Positions 1 to 7,817 of a stretch of DNA of 64,000 bases are shown piece by piece. The translations under genes and the position numbers were made by a program. How positions within the stretch are numbered: the first letter of the stretch is position 1; every line of letters begins with the position of its first letter. The notes beneath the pieces were generated by a model. It saw only the letters and a list, made by a program, of their open reading frames with translations. It searched no databases and was not told the origin of the DNA. Origin of the DNA: CAIMWS01 sp964409245 (GTDB lineage: Bacteria > Verrucomicrobiota > Verrucomicrobiia > Limisphaerales > UBA1319); the NCBI GenBank assembly GCA_964409245.1, contig CAYPCQ010000009.1:1-64000 (forward strand), read 5' to 3'.

Positions 1-767
1 CAAATCCTGTGGCCCGCGGATCACCCCATCCAGCACGGCCAGCGCGATCAAGGCCAGCATTCCCGCCACCGGATAACCCAAGCCCTGTGCCCGCCGGAAC
101 TCGGGCACTTGGGCTTGGAGCCGCTCCAGCAAGCTGCGGATTTCCGCAGTGGGCGCCGCGCAACGCGGAGCGGCTTTGGCCGCGACCATCGCCCACTCCG
201 GCGGCAGTTCGGGCGCGCGCAGCTGTCCGCAGGCTTTTTTGCAGAGTTCGCGCACCCAGACCTGTTTGGGCCGCTCGTGCGGCTCGTAGAAATCGACCGC
301 GCTGCGCTTACAGCCCGCCGTTTCCCCCAGCCGGCTCCACCCGCTCACCTTGCAGGCCGTGCCTTGATAGAGCTGGGGATCGACAAAGGTTTCGGCCAGG
401 GCCACCGGAGGCTGCCAGGCCCCTTGCCAGTCCTGCGCCAGCCGCTCCAACATCAGCTTCATGAACCGGCTGATGAGGTTGGGATAATGGCATTGGGGCA
501 GGACCAGCAGGCGCGAGTTGTTGGCCATCAGAGCCAGGCGGTGGCGCCGTTGTTCCTCGCTCCAGCCGATGAACTGGTCCCGGGCTTTGAGATGCAAGGC
601 CGCGCGCTCCAACTGGCCAGGGCCAGCCATTGGCTTTGGCCGGCGGCCACATAACGCAGGTGTTCCCCCACCAACTGGGCGATGGTTAGGGGGCGGGGGG
701 CGGTTTGCTGCCCTTTGCCGCGTTCCGGCATTGGTGATGGAAGTGATTGCACCGCCGATTTTTGCAT
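1..767 (-). pseudogene. ISAs1-type transposase with N-terminal DUF4338 domain, frameshifted and cut by window edge
   Basis: Read on the minus strand, the frame from about 767 gives a start region with the motif LTIAQLVGEHLRYVAAGQSQ. After about position 622 the similarity continues in another frame (QLERAALHLKARDQFIGWS), which stays open to base 1. Losing one C in the GGCC-AG run near 620-622 would explain the switch, so this is a frameshift or a sequencing error. The second part carries DUF4338 (DruA-like) features: ARDQFIGW, LALMANNSRLLVLP, ALAETFVDPQLYQGTACK and SGWSRLGETAG. It then runs into ALIALAVLDGVIRGPQDL, which matches the N-terminal associated domain of ISAs1 transposases. The DDE catalytic core lies outside the window. 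An in-frame ATG at 630 could restart translation downstream of the shift. Family assignment is from recalled motifs. Confidence 0.7.
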
Positions 768-785
768 AATATCAGCAGCGAGCTG

Positions 786-807
786 AGATCGGCTCTTGAG
801 CCGATCT
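786..807. repeat. perfect 10-bp inverted repeat with 2-nt loop
   Basis: AGATCGGCTC, a TT spacer, then GAGCCGATCT. It lies 19 bp upstream of the transposase start codon. It could be a cruciform-forming site linked to the insertion element, or a hairpin in the transposase leader. No T-run follows on either strand, so a simple terminator is unlikely. Confidence 0.7.
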
Positions 808-1221
808 GTAAGTGCCTATTGACGAATGTCTTGCGCAAAAAGACCCAGCCAGCACTACGGAATCCAAGGGCATGGTTAAGCGCTTGGGGATTTATTCAGG
901 ATTGTGGCCAGGCTGGGAAAAAGCTGCCAGATTATGTGTAATAGACTGCACTGCATAAGGTTGTGTATGGCCAGGCGGGCCGCCTCATTAATGAAGTTGG
1001 GATTGGCAACCGGAAAAGCTGGCCAAAGGCCATGATCTATTGTATCAAAGGGCAGCGGACTTGATAAAGACTGGCTAGTTCCGCCGGGCACCAACGCCAA
1101 TGCCGGATAATCCGAGCCGGGTGCATTGAGTTTTGGCTGACGAAATTGCTTTACAGCACTCGGGAGCGCCCTTAGAGTTGCCTGACGTAAAAAAGAAGAA
1201 GAGATAGAAGTTGTAGGGAAT
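808..1221. other. intergenic region upstream of rpsO
   Basis: About 410 bp between the insertion-element remnant and rpsO. No convincing gene, RNA or consensus promoter was seen; the short open frames here have no recognisable protein character. The rpsO promoter is presumably near the 3' end. A purine-rich stretch (AAAAAAGAAGAAGAGATAG) lies just before rpsO and may help ribosome binding. Confidence 0.5.
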
Positions 1222-1485
1222 ATGGAAGCAAACAGTAAGGCGAAGCAAATATCAGAATTCAGGATTCACGAGAGCGACACTGGTTCACCAGATGTGCAGA
1301 TCGCACTGTTGACTCAGCGGATCAATCGGTTGACCGAACACCTTCAGAAGTTTCGCAAGGACCATGGTTCTCGCCGCGGGCTGATCATGATGGTTGGCCG
1401 GCGCCGTCGTTTGTTGGATTATCTCCATGAAACGGACGCGAACCGTTATCAATGCGTGACCAAGAAGCTGAAGTTGCGCAAGTAA
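1222..1485 (+). CDS. rpsO: 30S ribosomal protein S15
   Basis: This 87-residue protein has the usual length of bacterial S15. It shows the family landmarks HESDTGSPDVQIALLT, INRLTEHL, KDHGSRRGLIMMVGRRRRLL and YLHETD. S15 binds 16S rRNA at the three-way junction of helices 20-22 and nucleates assembly of the platform of the small subunit. The ATG at 1222 follows a purine-rich leader. pnp lies 240 bp downstream on the same strand, the classical rpsO-pnp order found across bacteria. The S15 call is secure; co-transcription with pnp is inferred from order and the intervening hairpin. Confidence 0.98.
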   Translation: MEANSKAKQISEFRIHESDTGSPDVQIALLTQRINRLTEHLQKFRKDHGSRRGLIMMVGRRRRLLDYLHETDANRYQCVTKKLKLRK

Positions 1486-1655
1486 TCTTTCAATGCACTC
1501 TCCAGCAGCTTTCCCCGGCGATGCCGGATGGGCATGGGTGGTGCTTCTCTTCTTTTCCGCGATCCTGTGGATCAGTATTTCTGGGCTATGCCCATGCTGC
1601 GTTTTCTGCGGGAGCGGCGTATTAACCCTTAATTTGCCAGCGAGCAAGGGGTAAT

Positions 1656-1690
1656 TTCATCCGGGAGCGGCCAGGCCGCTTTCGGATGAA
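1656..1690 (+). promoter_or_regulatory. long hairpin in the rpsO-pnp intergenic region / pnp leader
   Basis: Arms TTCATCCG (1656-1663) and CGGATGAA (1683-1690) pair perfectly. Inside, GG (1664-1665) can form G-U pairs with TT (1681-1682), and AGCGG pairs with CCGCT around a CCAGG loop. The structure ends 35 nt before the pnp ATG. In E. coli a stem-loop at this place is cut by RNase III and mediates PNPase autoregulation. The sequence shows the hairpin; the role is by analogy. It has no T-tract, so it is not an obvious terminator. Confidence 0.65.
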
Positions 1691-1725
1691 GTTCCTCCGG
1701 GCTGGCGGGCAATGGGAAGGAAAAC

Positions 1726-3888
1726 ATGTTAGAAACAGTAGTGGCCCAAGTCGGAAAAGGGCAGATTAATATCGAAACCGGCAAAATCGCCAAACAAGCA
1801 GATGGCTCAGTCATCGTTCGGCTTGGCGACACCATAATCCTCGCGGCTGCAGTCGCCAGCACTAAAGCCAAAGCGGGCCAGGAATTTTTCCCCCTGACGG
1901 TGGATTACCGGGAAAAGGCGGCGGCGGCGGGCAAATTCCCCGGTGGTTATTTCAAACGCGAAGGGCGCCCCACTGAAAAAGAGATCCTCACCAGCCGCAT
2001 GATTGACCGGCCGATCCGGCCTTTGTTTCCATCGCATTGGTTCAACGAGGTGCAGGTGCAGAGCTTGGTGTTGAGCGCGGACGGCGAAAACGATCCGGAT
2101 ATTTTGGGCATCATCGGGGCCTCGGCGGCGTTGAGCATCAGCGACATCCCCTGGGCTGGTCCGCTGGCGGCTGTGCGGGTTGGCCGGGTGAAAGGGCAGT
2201 TCATCGCGAATCCCACCCATACTGAGATGACGGAAAGCGATTTGGACTTGGTTTACGTGGGCACCGCCACCCAAGTGATGATGTTTGAAGGTTCCGCCAA
2301 GGAGATCACGGAAGCCGATTACGTGGCGGCCATGAACTTCGCCCAGGAATCCTGCCAGCCGGTGATCGCGGCCTTGAAGGAGTTAACCCAGCGGGCCGGC
2401 AAGCCCAAGCGGCAAATCACCACGGCGGACGTTCCCGCCGAGGTTCTGCAGGAAGCCAAAGCCATCACCGCCGGGCGGTTGCTGCCGGCGGTTACGATCC
2501 CCGGCAAGCTGGCCCGGGAGAAGGCCTGCTCCGAGCTGGTCTCGGAATTAACCAAAAAGCTCAAGGAAAAATTCGGCGACGAGAAGGTGACCGATTTCCT
2601 GGTCAAGGATGCGTTTTACACTCTGCAAAAAGAGGCGGTGCGCTGCCTGATCTTGAATGACGGCAAGCGGGTGGATGGGCGCGGCTTTGACGATGTGCGG
2701 CCGTTGAGTTCTGAAGTGGCCATCTTGCCTCGCGCGCACGGCTCATCTTTGTTCACGCGGGGTGAAACCCAGGCTTTGGCGCTGGCCACCCTGGGCACCA
2801 CCGAAGACTCGCAGGAATTCGATGCCTACACCGGCGGCGCCAGCGAGAAGCAGTTCATCCTGCACTATAATTTCCCGAACTTCAGCGTTGGGGAAACGGG
2901 CCGCATTGGCGCCCCGGGCCGCCGCGAGATTGGCCACGGCGCCCTGGCGGAGCGCTCGCTCGAGCCGATGCTGCCGTTGAAAGACTTCCCGTATGCCGTG
3001 CGGGTGACCTGTGAAATCATGGAATCCAACGGTTCCTCCAGCATGGCCTCTGTCTGCAGCGGAACGCTGGCCCTGATGGATGCCGGCGTGCCGATGATTC
3101 GCCCGGTGGCGGGCATCAGCATTGGCGTGTGCACTGAATACGATGCCGAAAACCAGTTGAAACGCCATCAACTGCTGACCGATATCATTGGCTGGGAAGA
3201 TGGGCTCTGCGACATGGATTGCAAAATCGCCGGCACCGAACGCGGCATCACCGGGTTCCAGCTGGATCTCAAGCTGCCCGGGATACCCCTTTCCCTGATC
3301 GCCGATGCGCTGGAAAAAGCGCGCGTGGCCCGGATGAAGATCCTGGATTCCATGACGCAAACGCTGGCCACTCCGCGAGCCGAACTGAGCAAGTATGCGC
3401 CCCGCATTTTCACGGTTAAGATCAATCCGGAAAAGATCGGCGCGCTGATCGGGCCCGGAGGCAAAAACATCAAACGCATCGTCGATGAATCCGGCTGCGA
3501 GATCAATATCGAGGACGATGGCACGGTCCGCATTTACGCCATCAGCGAAGAATGCCTGATGAAGGCGCGCCGGGAGATCGAAGGCATGGTGGCCGAGATC
3601 GAGGTAGGCAAGGTGTACCGCGGCAGAGTGGTCACCATCAAGGAATTCGGCTGCTTCGTCGAAGTGTTCCCCGGCAAGGATGGCTTGGTGCACATCAGCG
3701 AACTGGCGAATTTCCGCGTCAAGCAGGCGGAGGATATCGTCAAGATTGGCGATGAAATCTGGGTCAAATGCATTGGCGTGGATGAGAAAGGACGCATTCG
3801 TTTGTCCCGGAAAGCCGCCATGGCTGATCGCGATCGAGCCATGAACGAAAAACCGGCGGGCGGCAACGACAAGCCCAGCGCTGCTTAA
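1726..3888 (+). CDS. pnp: polyribonucleotide nucleotidyltransferase (PNPase)
   Basis: This 720-residue protein has the full PNPase domain order. It starts with an RNase PH domain (FFPLTVDYREK, FPGGYFKREGRPTEKE), then the all-helical linker, then the second catalytic RNase PH domain (DGRGFDDVRPLSSEV, MESNGSSSMASVCSGTLALM). A KH domain follows with the GxxG loop in IGALIGPGGKNIKRI at about 565-580, then an S1 domain (GKVYRGRVVTIKEFGCFVE, DGLVHISELA). It degrades RNA 3'-5' by phosphorolysis and can act in a degradosome. The ATG at 1726 has a good ribosome-binding site (GGAAGGAAAAC). A strong hairpin precedes it, as expected for an autoregulated pnp. Confidence 0.98.
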   Translation: MLETVVAQVGKGQINIETGKIAKQADGSVIVRLGDTIILAAAVASTKAKAGQEFFPLTVDYREKAAAAGKFPGGYFKREGRPTEKEILTSRMIDRPIRPLFPSHWFNEVQVQSLVLSADGENDPDILGIIGASAALSISDIPWAGPLAAVRVGRVKGQFIANPTHTEMTESDLDLVYVGTATQVMMFEGSAKEITEADYVAAMNFAQESCQPVIAALKELTQRAGKPKRQITTADVPAEVLQEAKAITAGRLLPAVTIPGKLAREKACSELVSELTKKLKEKFGDEKVTDFLVKDAFYTLQKEAVRCLILNDGKRVDGRGFDDVRPLSSEVAILPRAHGSSLFTRGETQALALATLGTTEDSQEFDAYTGGASEKQFILHYNFPNFSVGETGRIGAPGRREIGHGALAERSLEPMLPLKDFPYAVRVTCEIMESNGSSSMASVCSGTLALMDAGVPMIRPVAGISIGVCTEYDAENQLKRHQLLTDIIGWEDGLCDMDCKIAGTERGITGFQLDLKLPGIPLSLIADALEKARVARMKILDSMTQTLATPRAELSKYAPRIFTVKINPEKIGALIGPGGKNIKRIVDESGCEINIEDDGTVRIYAISEECLMKARREIEGMVAEIEVGKVYRGRVVTIKEFGCFVEVFPGKDGLVHISELANFRVKQAEDIVKIGDEIWVKCIGVDEKGRIRLSRKAAMADRDRAMNEKPAGGNDKPSAA

Positions 3889-3948
3889 CGGTTCCTGGTT
3901 GGCTTGGCTGTGGCCACACCCGTGGGCTGCGGCTTGACCTGTTAATTT

Positions 3949-3976
3949 GCCGGCGGCACTATAGGGTGCCGCCGGC
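3949..3976 (+). terminator. strong GC hairpin after pnp
   Basis: GCCGGCGGCAC pairs with GTGCCGCCGGC over 11 perfect base pairs around a TATAGG loop, about 60 bp after the pnp stop. Only a weak T-rich tail (TTGATTAT) follows. It is the best terminator candidate for rpsO-pnp. Confidence 0.7.
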
Positions 3977-4077
3977 TTGATTATCTGGTGATCGTTCAGC
4001 AAGCTGCGGGGGAGGTCGGCCAGAGCATGTTATTTCAAGCTTGCACTGCCGGCGTTCCAGACCAAATTAAATATCGG

Positions 4078-5943
4078 ATGCGCAAGGGTTTCCATGGTTA
4101 TCGGTGGATCCCAATAACCGGCGCCCAATTGATTGGACGCAGCCGGTTTTGGGCGGTGGTTTGGTTTGGCTGGCTGGCTTTCTCAGCCATGGCCGCCTCC
4201 TCCTTTACCGCCACCCTGGATCGGGACACAGTTGCCTTGGGCGAAACGGCCAACCTCTCCTTGACCTTCGCCGAGGTCAAGGTCAATGGAGTTCCCAACC
4301 TGCCACCGGTGGATGGGCTGAACATCAACTACCTTTCCCAAAGCAGCGAGGTGAAGGTTCTCAATGGCCAGTTCAACCAGTCTTTCACCTTCAGCTACCT
4401 GGTAACGCCCACCCGGGCCGGAGATTTCACCATTCCCGCTTTGCAGTTCAATTTGGGCCGGCAAATTCTCAGCAGCCAGGCGGTGAAGCTGAAAGTCGTC
4501 AAGGATGGTTCTTCAGCTGCCCCCGGGGCCGCGCCGCAGCCCCCCAAAGTGGCTTTTCTGAAGCTGGCGGTGCCCAAGAAAGAGGCGTACGTCGGCGAGG
4601 TGATGCCGGTGGATATACAGTTGTATTTCCAGAATATCCGCGATCCGCAGATGCCCCAATTGGTGACCGAAGGTTTTTTGGTGGGGACCAATGTGGTTCA
4701 AGCCCAGTCCCAAACCCGGCAGGGCAACCTGGTTTATAATATCCTTAGTTTCAAGAGGTCGGTGATGGCGGTGAAAGCGGGCGAGCTGAACCTGGGCCCC
4801 GCCGAGTGCAATCTCACCGTCATCGTGCCGGTGCAGGGCCGCCGCCGGGGTGATCCCTTCGATATGTTGGGGGATTCGTTCAACGATCCGTTTGACATGT
4901 TCCGCTCCCGGGGCGAAGCCAGGCCGGTGAAATTATCGAGCGACCCGGTGGCCATCAAAGTGCTGCCGTTGCCCACGGAAAACGTGCCGGCCGGTTTTAG
5001 CGGGGCGGTGGGCTCCTACGCGATGCAGGCCACCATTGGTCCCACTAATGTCGCAGTGGGGGATCCGATTACCATCAAAGTGCAGATCACCGGCCAAGGC
5101 GCCCTGGATACTTTAAGCCTGCCACCGATCGATTTTGGGCCGGATTTCAAAATTTATCCCGCCACCAGCAAGACCCAGCCCACCGACCAATTGGGCATCG
5201 AGGGCACCAAGAATTTTGAGTTTGTGGTGATTCCCCAAAAGGCGGATCTCAAAAATCTGCCCGCCATTCAAATCAGCTATTTTGATCCTGCCCAAAAAAG
5301 TTACCAGACGCTGGTGAAGGAGCCGGTGGCCATCACGGTGCGCCCATCCCAGGCGGTGGTCTTGCCGCCTTCCAGCCAGACCTCCGATGGGGATCGCAAT
5401 AAAAACCAGCCCCAGGTGGATTTGGTGAATATCAAATCCCGCCCGGGCCGCCTCGGCCTGATCCAGCCACCCTTGATTTTGCAGCCCCGATTCCTGGTGA
5501 TCCAGGGCCTTCCGCTGGTCATCTGGCTGCTGGTTTATCTCCGCTTTAAGAAACTGGAGTTATGGAGCCGGAATCCCCGGTTGCGCCGGCAGCGGGAAAC
5601 CGACAAAATCCTCCAGGCTGGCCGCCGGGATCTCAGGCGCCAGGCGCAGGCCAACGACGCGGGAGCGTTTTATGCCACGGCTTTTCGCCTGTTGCAGGAG
5701 CAGTTGGGCGAACGCCTCGATCTGCCCGCCTCCGGCATCACTGAATCAGTCATCCATGAACACCTGATCCCCAGAGGTGGGGTGGGGGAGGCGATCGGCC
5801 AGTTGGAGGAGTTGTTCCACCGCTGCAATCAGGCCCGGTATGCCGCCTCGCAAATGGGCGGCGATCTCCAGGCCGAACTGGCCCGGGTGGATGCGGTGCT
5901 CCGGGCGGTTAAAAACATGTCCTTTTCCGCACCCAAAAAATGA
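4078..5943 (+). CDS. BatD-family protein (membrane-anchored, Ig-like domains)
   Basis: A start at 4078 gives about 621 residues opening with a signal peptide (hydrophobic run WAVVWFGWLAFSAMA, probably cut before ASSFTATLD). The extracytoplasmic part begins with the BatD-like pattern TATLDRDTVALGETANLSL and contains several beta-rich modules, for example PKKEAYVGEVMPVDIQLYF and VGDPITIKVQITGQGALD. A transmembrane helix (LVIQGLPLVIWLLVYLRF) near residue 495 is followed by a cytoplasmic helical tail. BatD proteins work with von Willebrand-domain BatA/BatB and MoxR ATPases in envelope stress or aerotolerance; none of those partners is nearby. The frame is open upstream to 3988, but the family start and signal peptide favour 4078. 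It overlaps the next gene by 4 nt (ATGA). Confidence 0.82.
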   Translation: MRKGFHGYRWIPITGAQLIGRSRFWAVVWFGWLAFSAMAASSFTATLDRDTVALGETANLSLTFAEVKVNGVPNLPPVDGLNINYLSQSSEVKVLNGQFNQSFTFSYLVTPTRAGDFTIPALQFNLGRQILSSQAVKLKVVKDGSSAAPGAAPQPPKVAFLKLAVPKKEAYVGEVMPVDIQLYFQNIRDPQMPQLVTEGFLVGTNVVQAQSQTRQGNLVYNILSFKRSVMAVKAGELNLGPAECNLTVIVPVQGRRRGDPFDMLGDSFNDPFDMFRSRGEARPVKLSSDPVAIKVLPLPTENVPAGFSGAVGSYAMQATIGPTNVAVGDPITIKVQITGQGALDTLSLPPIDFGPDFKIYPATSKTQPTDQLGIEGTKNFEFVVIPQKADLKNLPAIQISYFDPAQKSYQTLVKEPVAITVRPSQAVVLPPSSQTSDGDRNKNQPQVDLVNIKSRPGRLGLIQPPLILQPRFLVIQGLPLVIWLLVYLRFKKLELWSRNPRLRRQRETDKILQAGRRDLRRQAQANDAGAFYATAFRLLQEQLGERLDLPASGITESVIHEHLIPRGGVGEAIGQLEELFHRCNQARYAASQMGGDLQAELARVDAVLRAVKNMSFSAPKK

Positions 5944-6752
5944 ACCGCCCACTGTCCCATCGCCAGATGAATTACGGTTGGGCAACCGGTTTCCGTGGCT
6001 GGCTTTGTGCCTGGTTCCTGCTGGTTTTTTCCGGGGCCTGGATCGGTTTGAGGGCGGCCGAGGCCGCCACTGATTTCGAGAAAGCCAGCCAGCTGTATGC
6101 GCAGGGGAAATTTGAGGAATCGGCCGCCGCCTACCAAGCCATGCTCCAAGCCGGTTTCGGCTCCGGGGAGGCCTATTACAACCTGGGCAACGCGTTGTTC
6201 AAAAGCGGCCAGGTGGGGCGCGCCATAGCCGCCTACCGGCAGGCCCTGCTGTTTTTGCCCCGCGACCCCGACCTGCGGGCCAATCTCCGTTTTGCCCGGC
6301 AGCAGGCGGGGGGCGGCAACGTGCCCCGGGAATCGTGGCTGGGAAATTTTCTGGCTTCCCTGACGATCAACGAATGGACCCTCCTGGCGGTGGCCTGCTG
6401 GTGGTGCTGGCTGGGGCTGTCCGCCCTGGGTTGTTGGCGGGTGGAATTGGCGGCCGGTTTGTCGCGGTATGTCTGGCTCTCCGGCCTGCTGGCCGCGTGC
6501 ACGGTGGGCGGCATGGGAGCCCGGCTCTACCAGCTTTCTTCAAACCCCATGGGGGTGATCGTGGCGGGTGAAACCGCCGTCCGCTATGGCCCTTTGCCGG
6601 ACTCAAAAACGCTCTGCACCCTGGCCGACGGCACCGAGGTCATCGTGCTCGAGCAACGCGAACAGTGGGTGCAGGTGCGTGATTCAGCCCGGCGCGATGG
6701 TTGGATCCCCCGCGAAAATATCGTGACCATCACCGGAATCGGCGCGAAATAA
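5940..6752 (+). CDS. BatE-like protein: TPR repeats, two membrane segments and C-terminal SH3 domain
   Basis: This 270-residue protein starts with an N-terminal membrane or signal segment (LCAWFLLVFSGAWIGLRAAEA). Two to three TPR motifs follow (FEKASQLYAQGKFEESAAAY, GEAYYNLGNALFKSGQVGRA). Next are hydrophobic helices around WTLLAVACWWCWLGLSALG and YVWLSGLLAACTVGGMGA. The C-terminal bacterial SH3 domain includes AVRYGPLPDSKTLCTLADG and REQWVQVRDSARRDGWIP. TPR plus SH3 is the BatE pattern seen next to batD in Bacteroidetes and Verrucomicrobia. The start codon overlaps the batD-like stop (ATGA), indicating translational coupling. The protein probably scaffolds an inner-membrane envelope complex; the exact function is unknown. 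Confidence 0.8.
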   Translation: MNRPLSHRQMNYGWATGFRGWLCAWFLLVFSGAWIGLRAAEAATDFEKASQLYAQGKFEESAAAYQAMLQAGFGSGEAYYNLGNALFKSGQVGRAIAAYRQALLFLPRDPDLRANLRFARQQAGGGNVPRESWLGNFLASLTINEWTLLAVACWWCWLGLSALGCWRVELAAGLSRYVWLSGLLAACTVGGMGARLYQLSSNPMGVIVAGETAVRYGPLPDSKTLCTLADGTEVIVLEQREQWVQVRDSARRDGWIPRENIVTITGIGAK

Positions 6753-6755
6753 ATC

Positions 6756-6789
6756 CTGCTGGCGTGCCCGCAGGGGATCTTTTTGCGGG
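6756..6789. terminator. possible hairpin between convergent genes
   Basis: CCCGCA (6767-6772) pairs with TGCGGG (6784-6789) around an 11-nt loop ending in TTTT. An alternative CCTGC/GCAGG stem overlaps it. It lies between the batE-like stop and the oleD stop, where a bidirectional terminator is expected. Weak evidence. Confidence 0.3.
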
Positions 6790-6812
6790 ATGACTTCCCG
6801 GTTCGCCAATTA

Positions 6813-7817
6813 TCAACCGGCGGATGGTGACGGGGGCTGGTTGCTTTCACCCAGCCGGCGCAAGCCTTCGGCGAGGGTGATCCGCGGCGAATAGTCCAAA
6901 TCCCGCCGGGCAGCGCTGATGTCATACCAGTGGGAAGTGGTCAGCTCCCGGACCACGAACCGGGTCAACCGCGGTTCACCCGGCCTCATCGTGAGCCAGT
7001 GAAATGCTTCAAAGCCCCAAGCCAGTTTGAGAGCCAGCCAGCGCGGAATCGATTTTTTAACGGGGGCCACCCCAATGGCCCGGAGCAGCCGGTTGATCAT
7101 GTCCCAAAGCTCCACCGGCTCGCCCTGGCTGATAAAATAGGCCTTGCCGCCAATCGGGGAACCGGGCGCCAGCCGTTCAGCGGCCAGCACATGCGCGTCC
7201 ACGGCATTGTCGATAAACACCGTATCCACCCGTTTAGGCTGGGCGCCAATGCGCCGCAACTGGCCGGCGCGGGCGCGGGCCGCCAGCCGGGGCAGCAGAT
7301 GATTGTCCCCGGGCCCCCAGATCAGGTGAGGCCGCAAGGAAACCGTGGCCAGGCGGTGGTCATTGGCGGCCAGGATCAATTTCTCCGCGGCGGCTTTGGT
7401 TTGCGGATAAGCCGCCTCGAAATGCGTCGGGTAGGGGGTTGATTCATCGATCCCTTCCTGGTCGGCGCCATCGAAGACCACGCTCGGCGAACTGGTGTAA
7501 ACCAGGTGGGTGATGCCATGCTGGCGGCAGGCGGCGATGACATTTTGAGTGCCCACCACGTTGGCGTTGTGGTAATCCGCGTAGCGCCCCCAAACGCCGG
7601 CTTTGGCCGCCACGTGGAAAACGAAGTCGCAACCGGCCATGGCTTGGGAGACGGCCGCCGGATCAGCGAGGTCGCCCCCCCGGTGTTCGGCTCCCAGCAA
7701 GCGCAGTGCCGGATGCTCGTTCCGGGAAAAACTGCGCACCGGGATGCCGCGCTGCCGCAGGGCGCGCACTAACGCCAGCCCGAGAAAGCCGCCCCCACCT
7801 GTCACCAGCGCTTTCAT
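6813..7817 (-). CDS. oleD: OleD: NAD(P)H-dependent beta-keto acid reductase of olefin biosynthesis
   Basis: This 334-residue short-chain dehydrogenase/epimerase-type protein has the Rossmann motif VTGGGGFLGLALVRAL at the N-terminus. The acidic residue after the second strand is replaced by SFSRNEH, which suits NADPH. The catalytic YxxxK appears in AYPQTKAAAEK, with an upstream Ser in VYTSSPSVVFDG. Context identifies it as OleD rather than a sterol dehydrogenase or sugar epimerase: it is the last gene after oleA, oleB and oleC. OleD reduces the 2-alkyl-3-keto acid made by OleA to the 2-alkyl-3-hydroxy acid. Its ATG overlaps the oleC stop by 4 nt (ATGA). Confidence 0.9.
   Translation of the reverse strand: MKALVTGGGGFLGLALVRALRQRGIPVRSFSRNEHPALRLLGAEHRGGDLADPAAVSQAMAGCDFVFHVAAKAGVWGRYADYHNANVVGTQNVIAACRQHGITHLVYTSSPSVVFDGADQEGIDESTPYPTHFEAAYPQTKAAAEKLILAANDHRLATVSLRPHLIWGPGDNHLLPRLAARARAGQLRRIGAQPKRVDTVFIDNAVDAHVLAAERLAPGSPIGGKAYFISQGEPVELWDMINRLLRAIGVAPVKKSIPRWLALKLAWGFEAFHWLTMRPGEPRLTRFVVRELTTSHWYDISAARRDLDYSPRITLAEGLRRLGESNQPPSPSAG

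Noticed and set aside
2743..4002. 419-codon minus-strand frame opposite pnp
   Set aside because: Antisense of conserved PNPase catalytic, KH and S1 domains.
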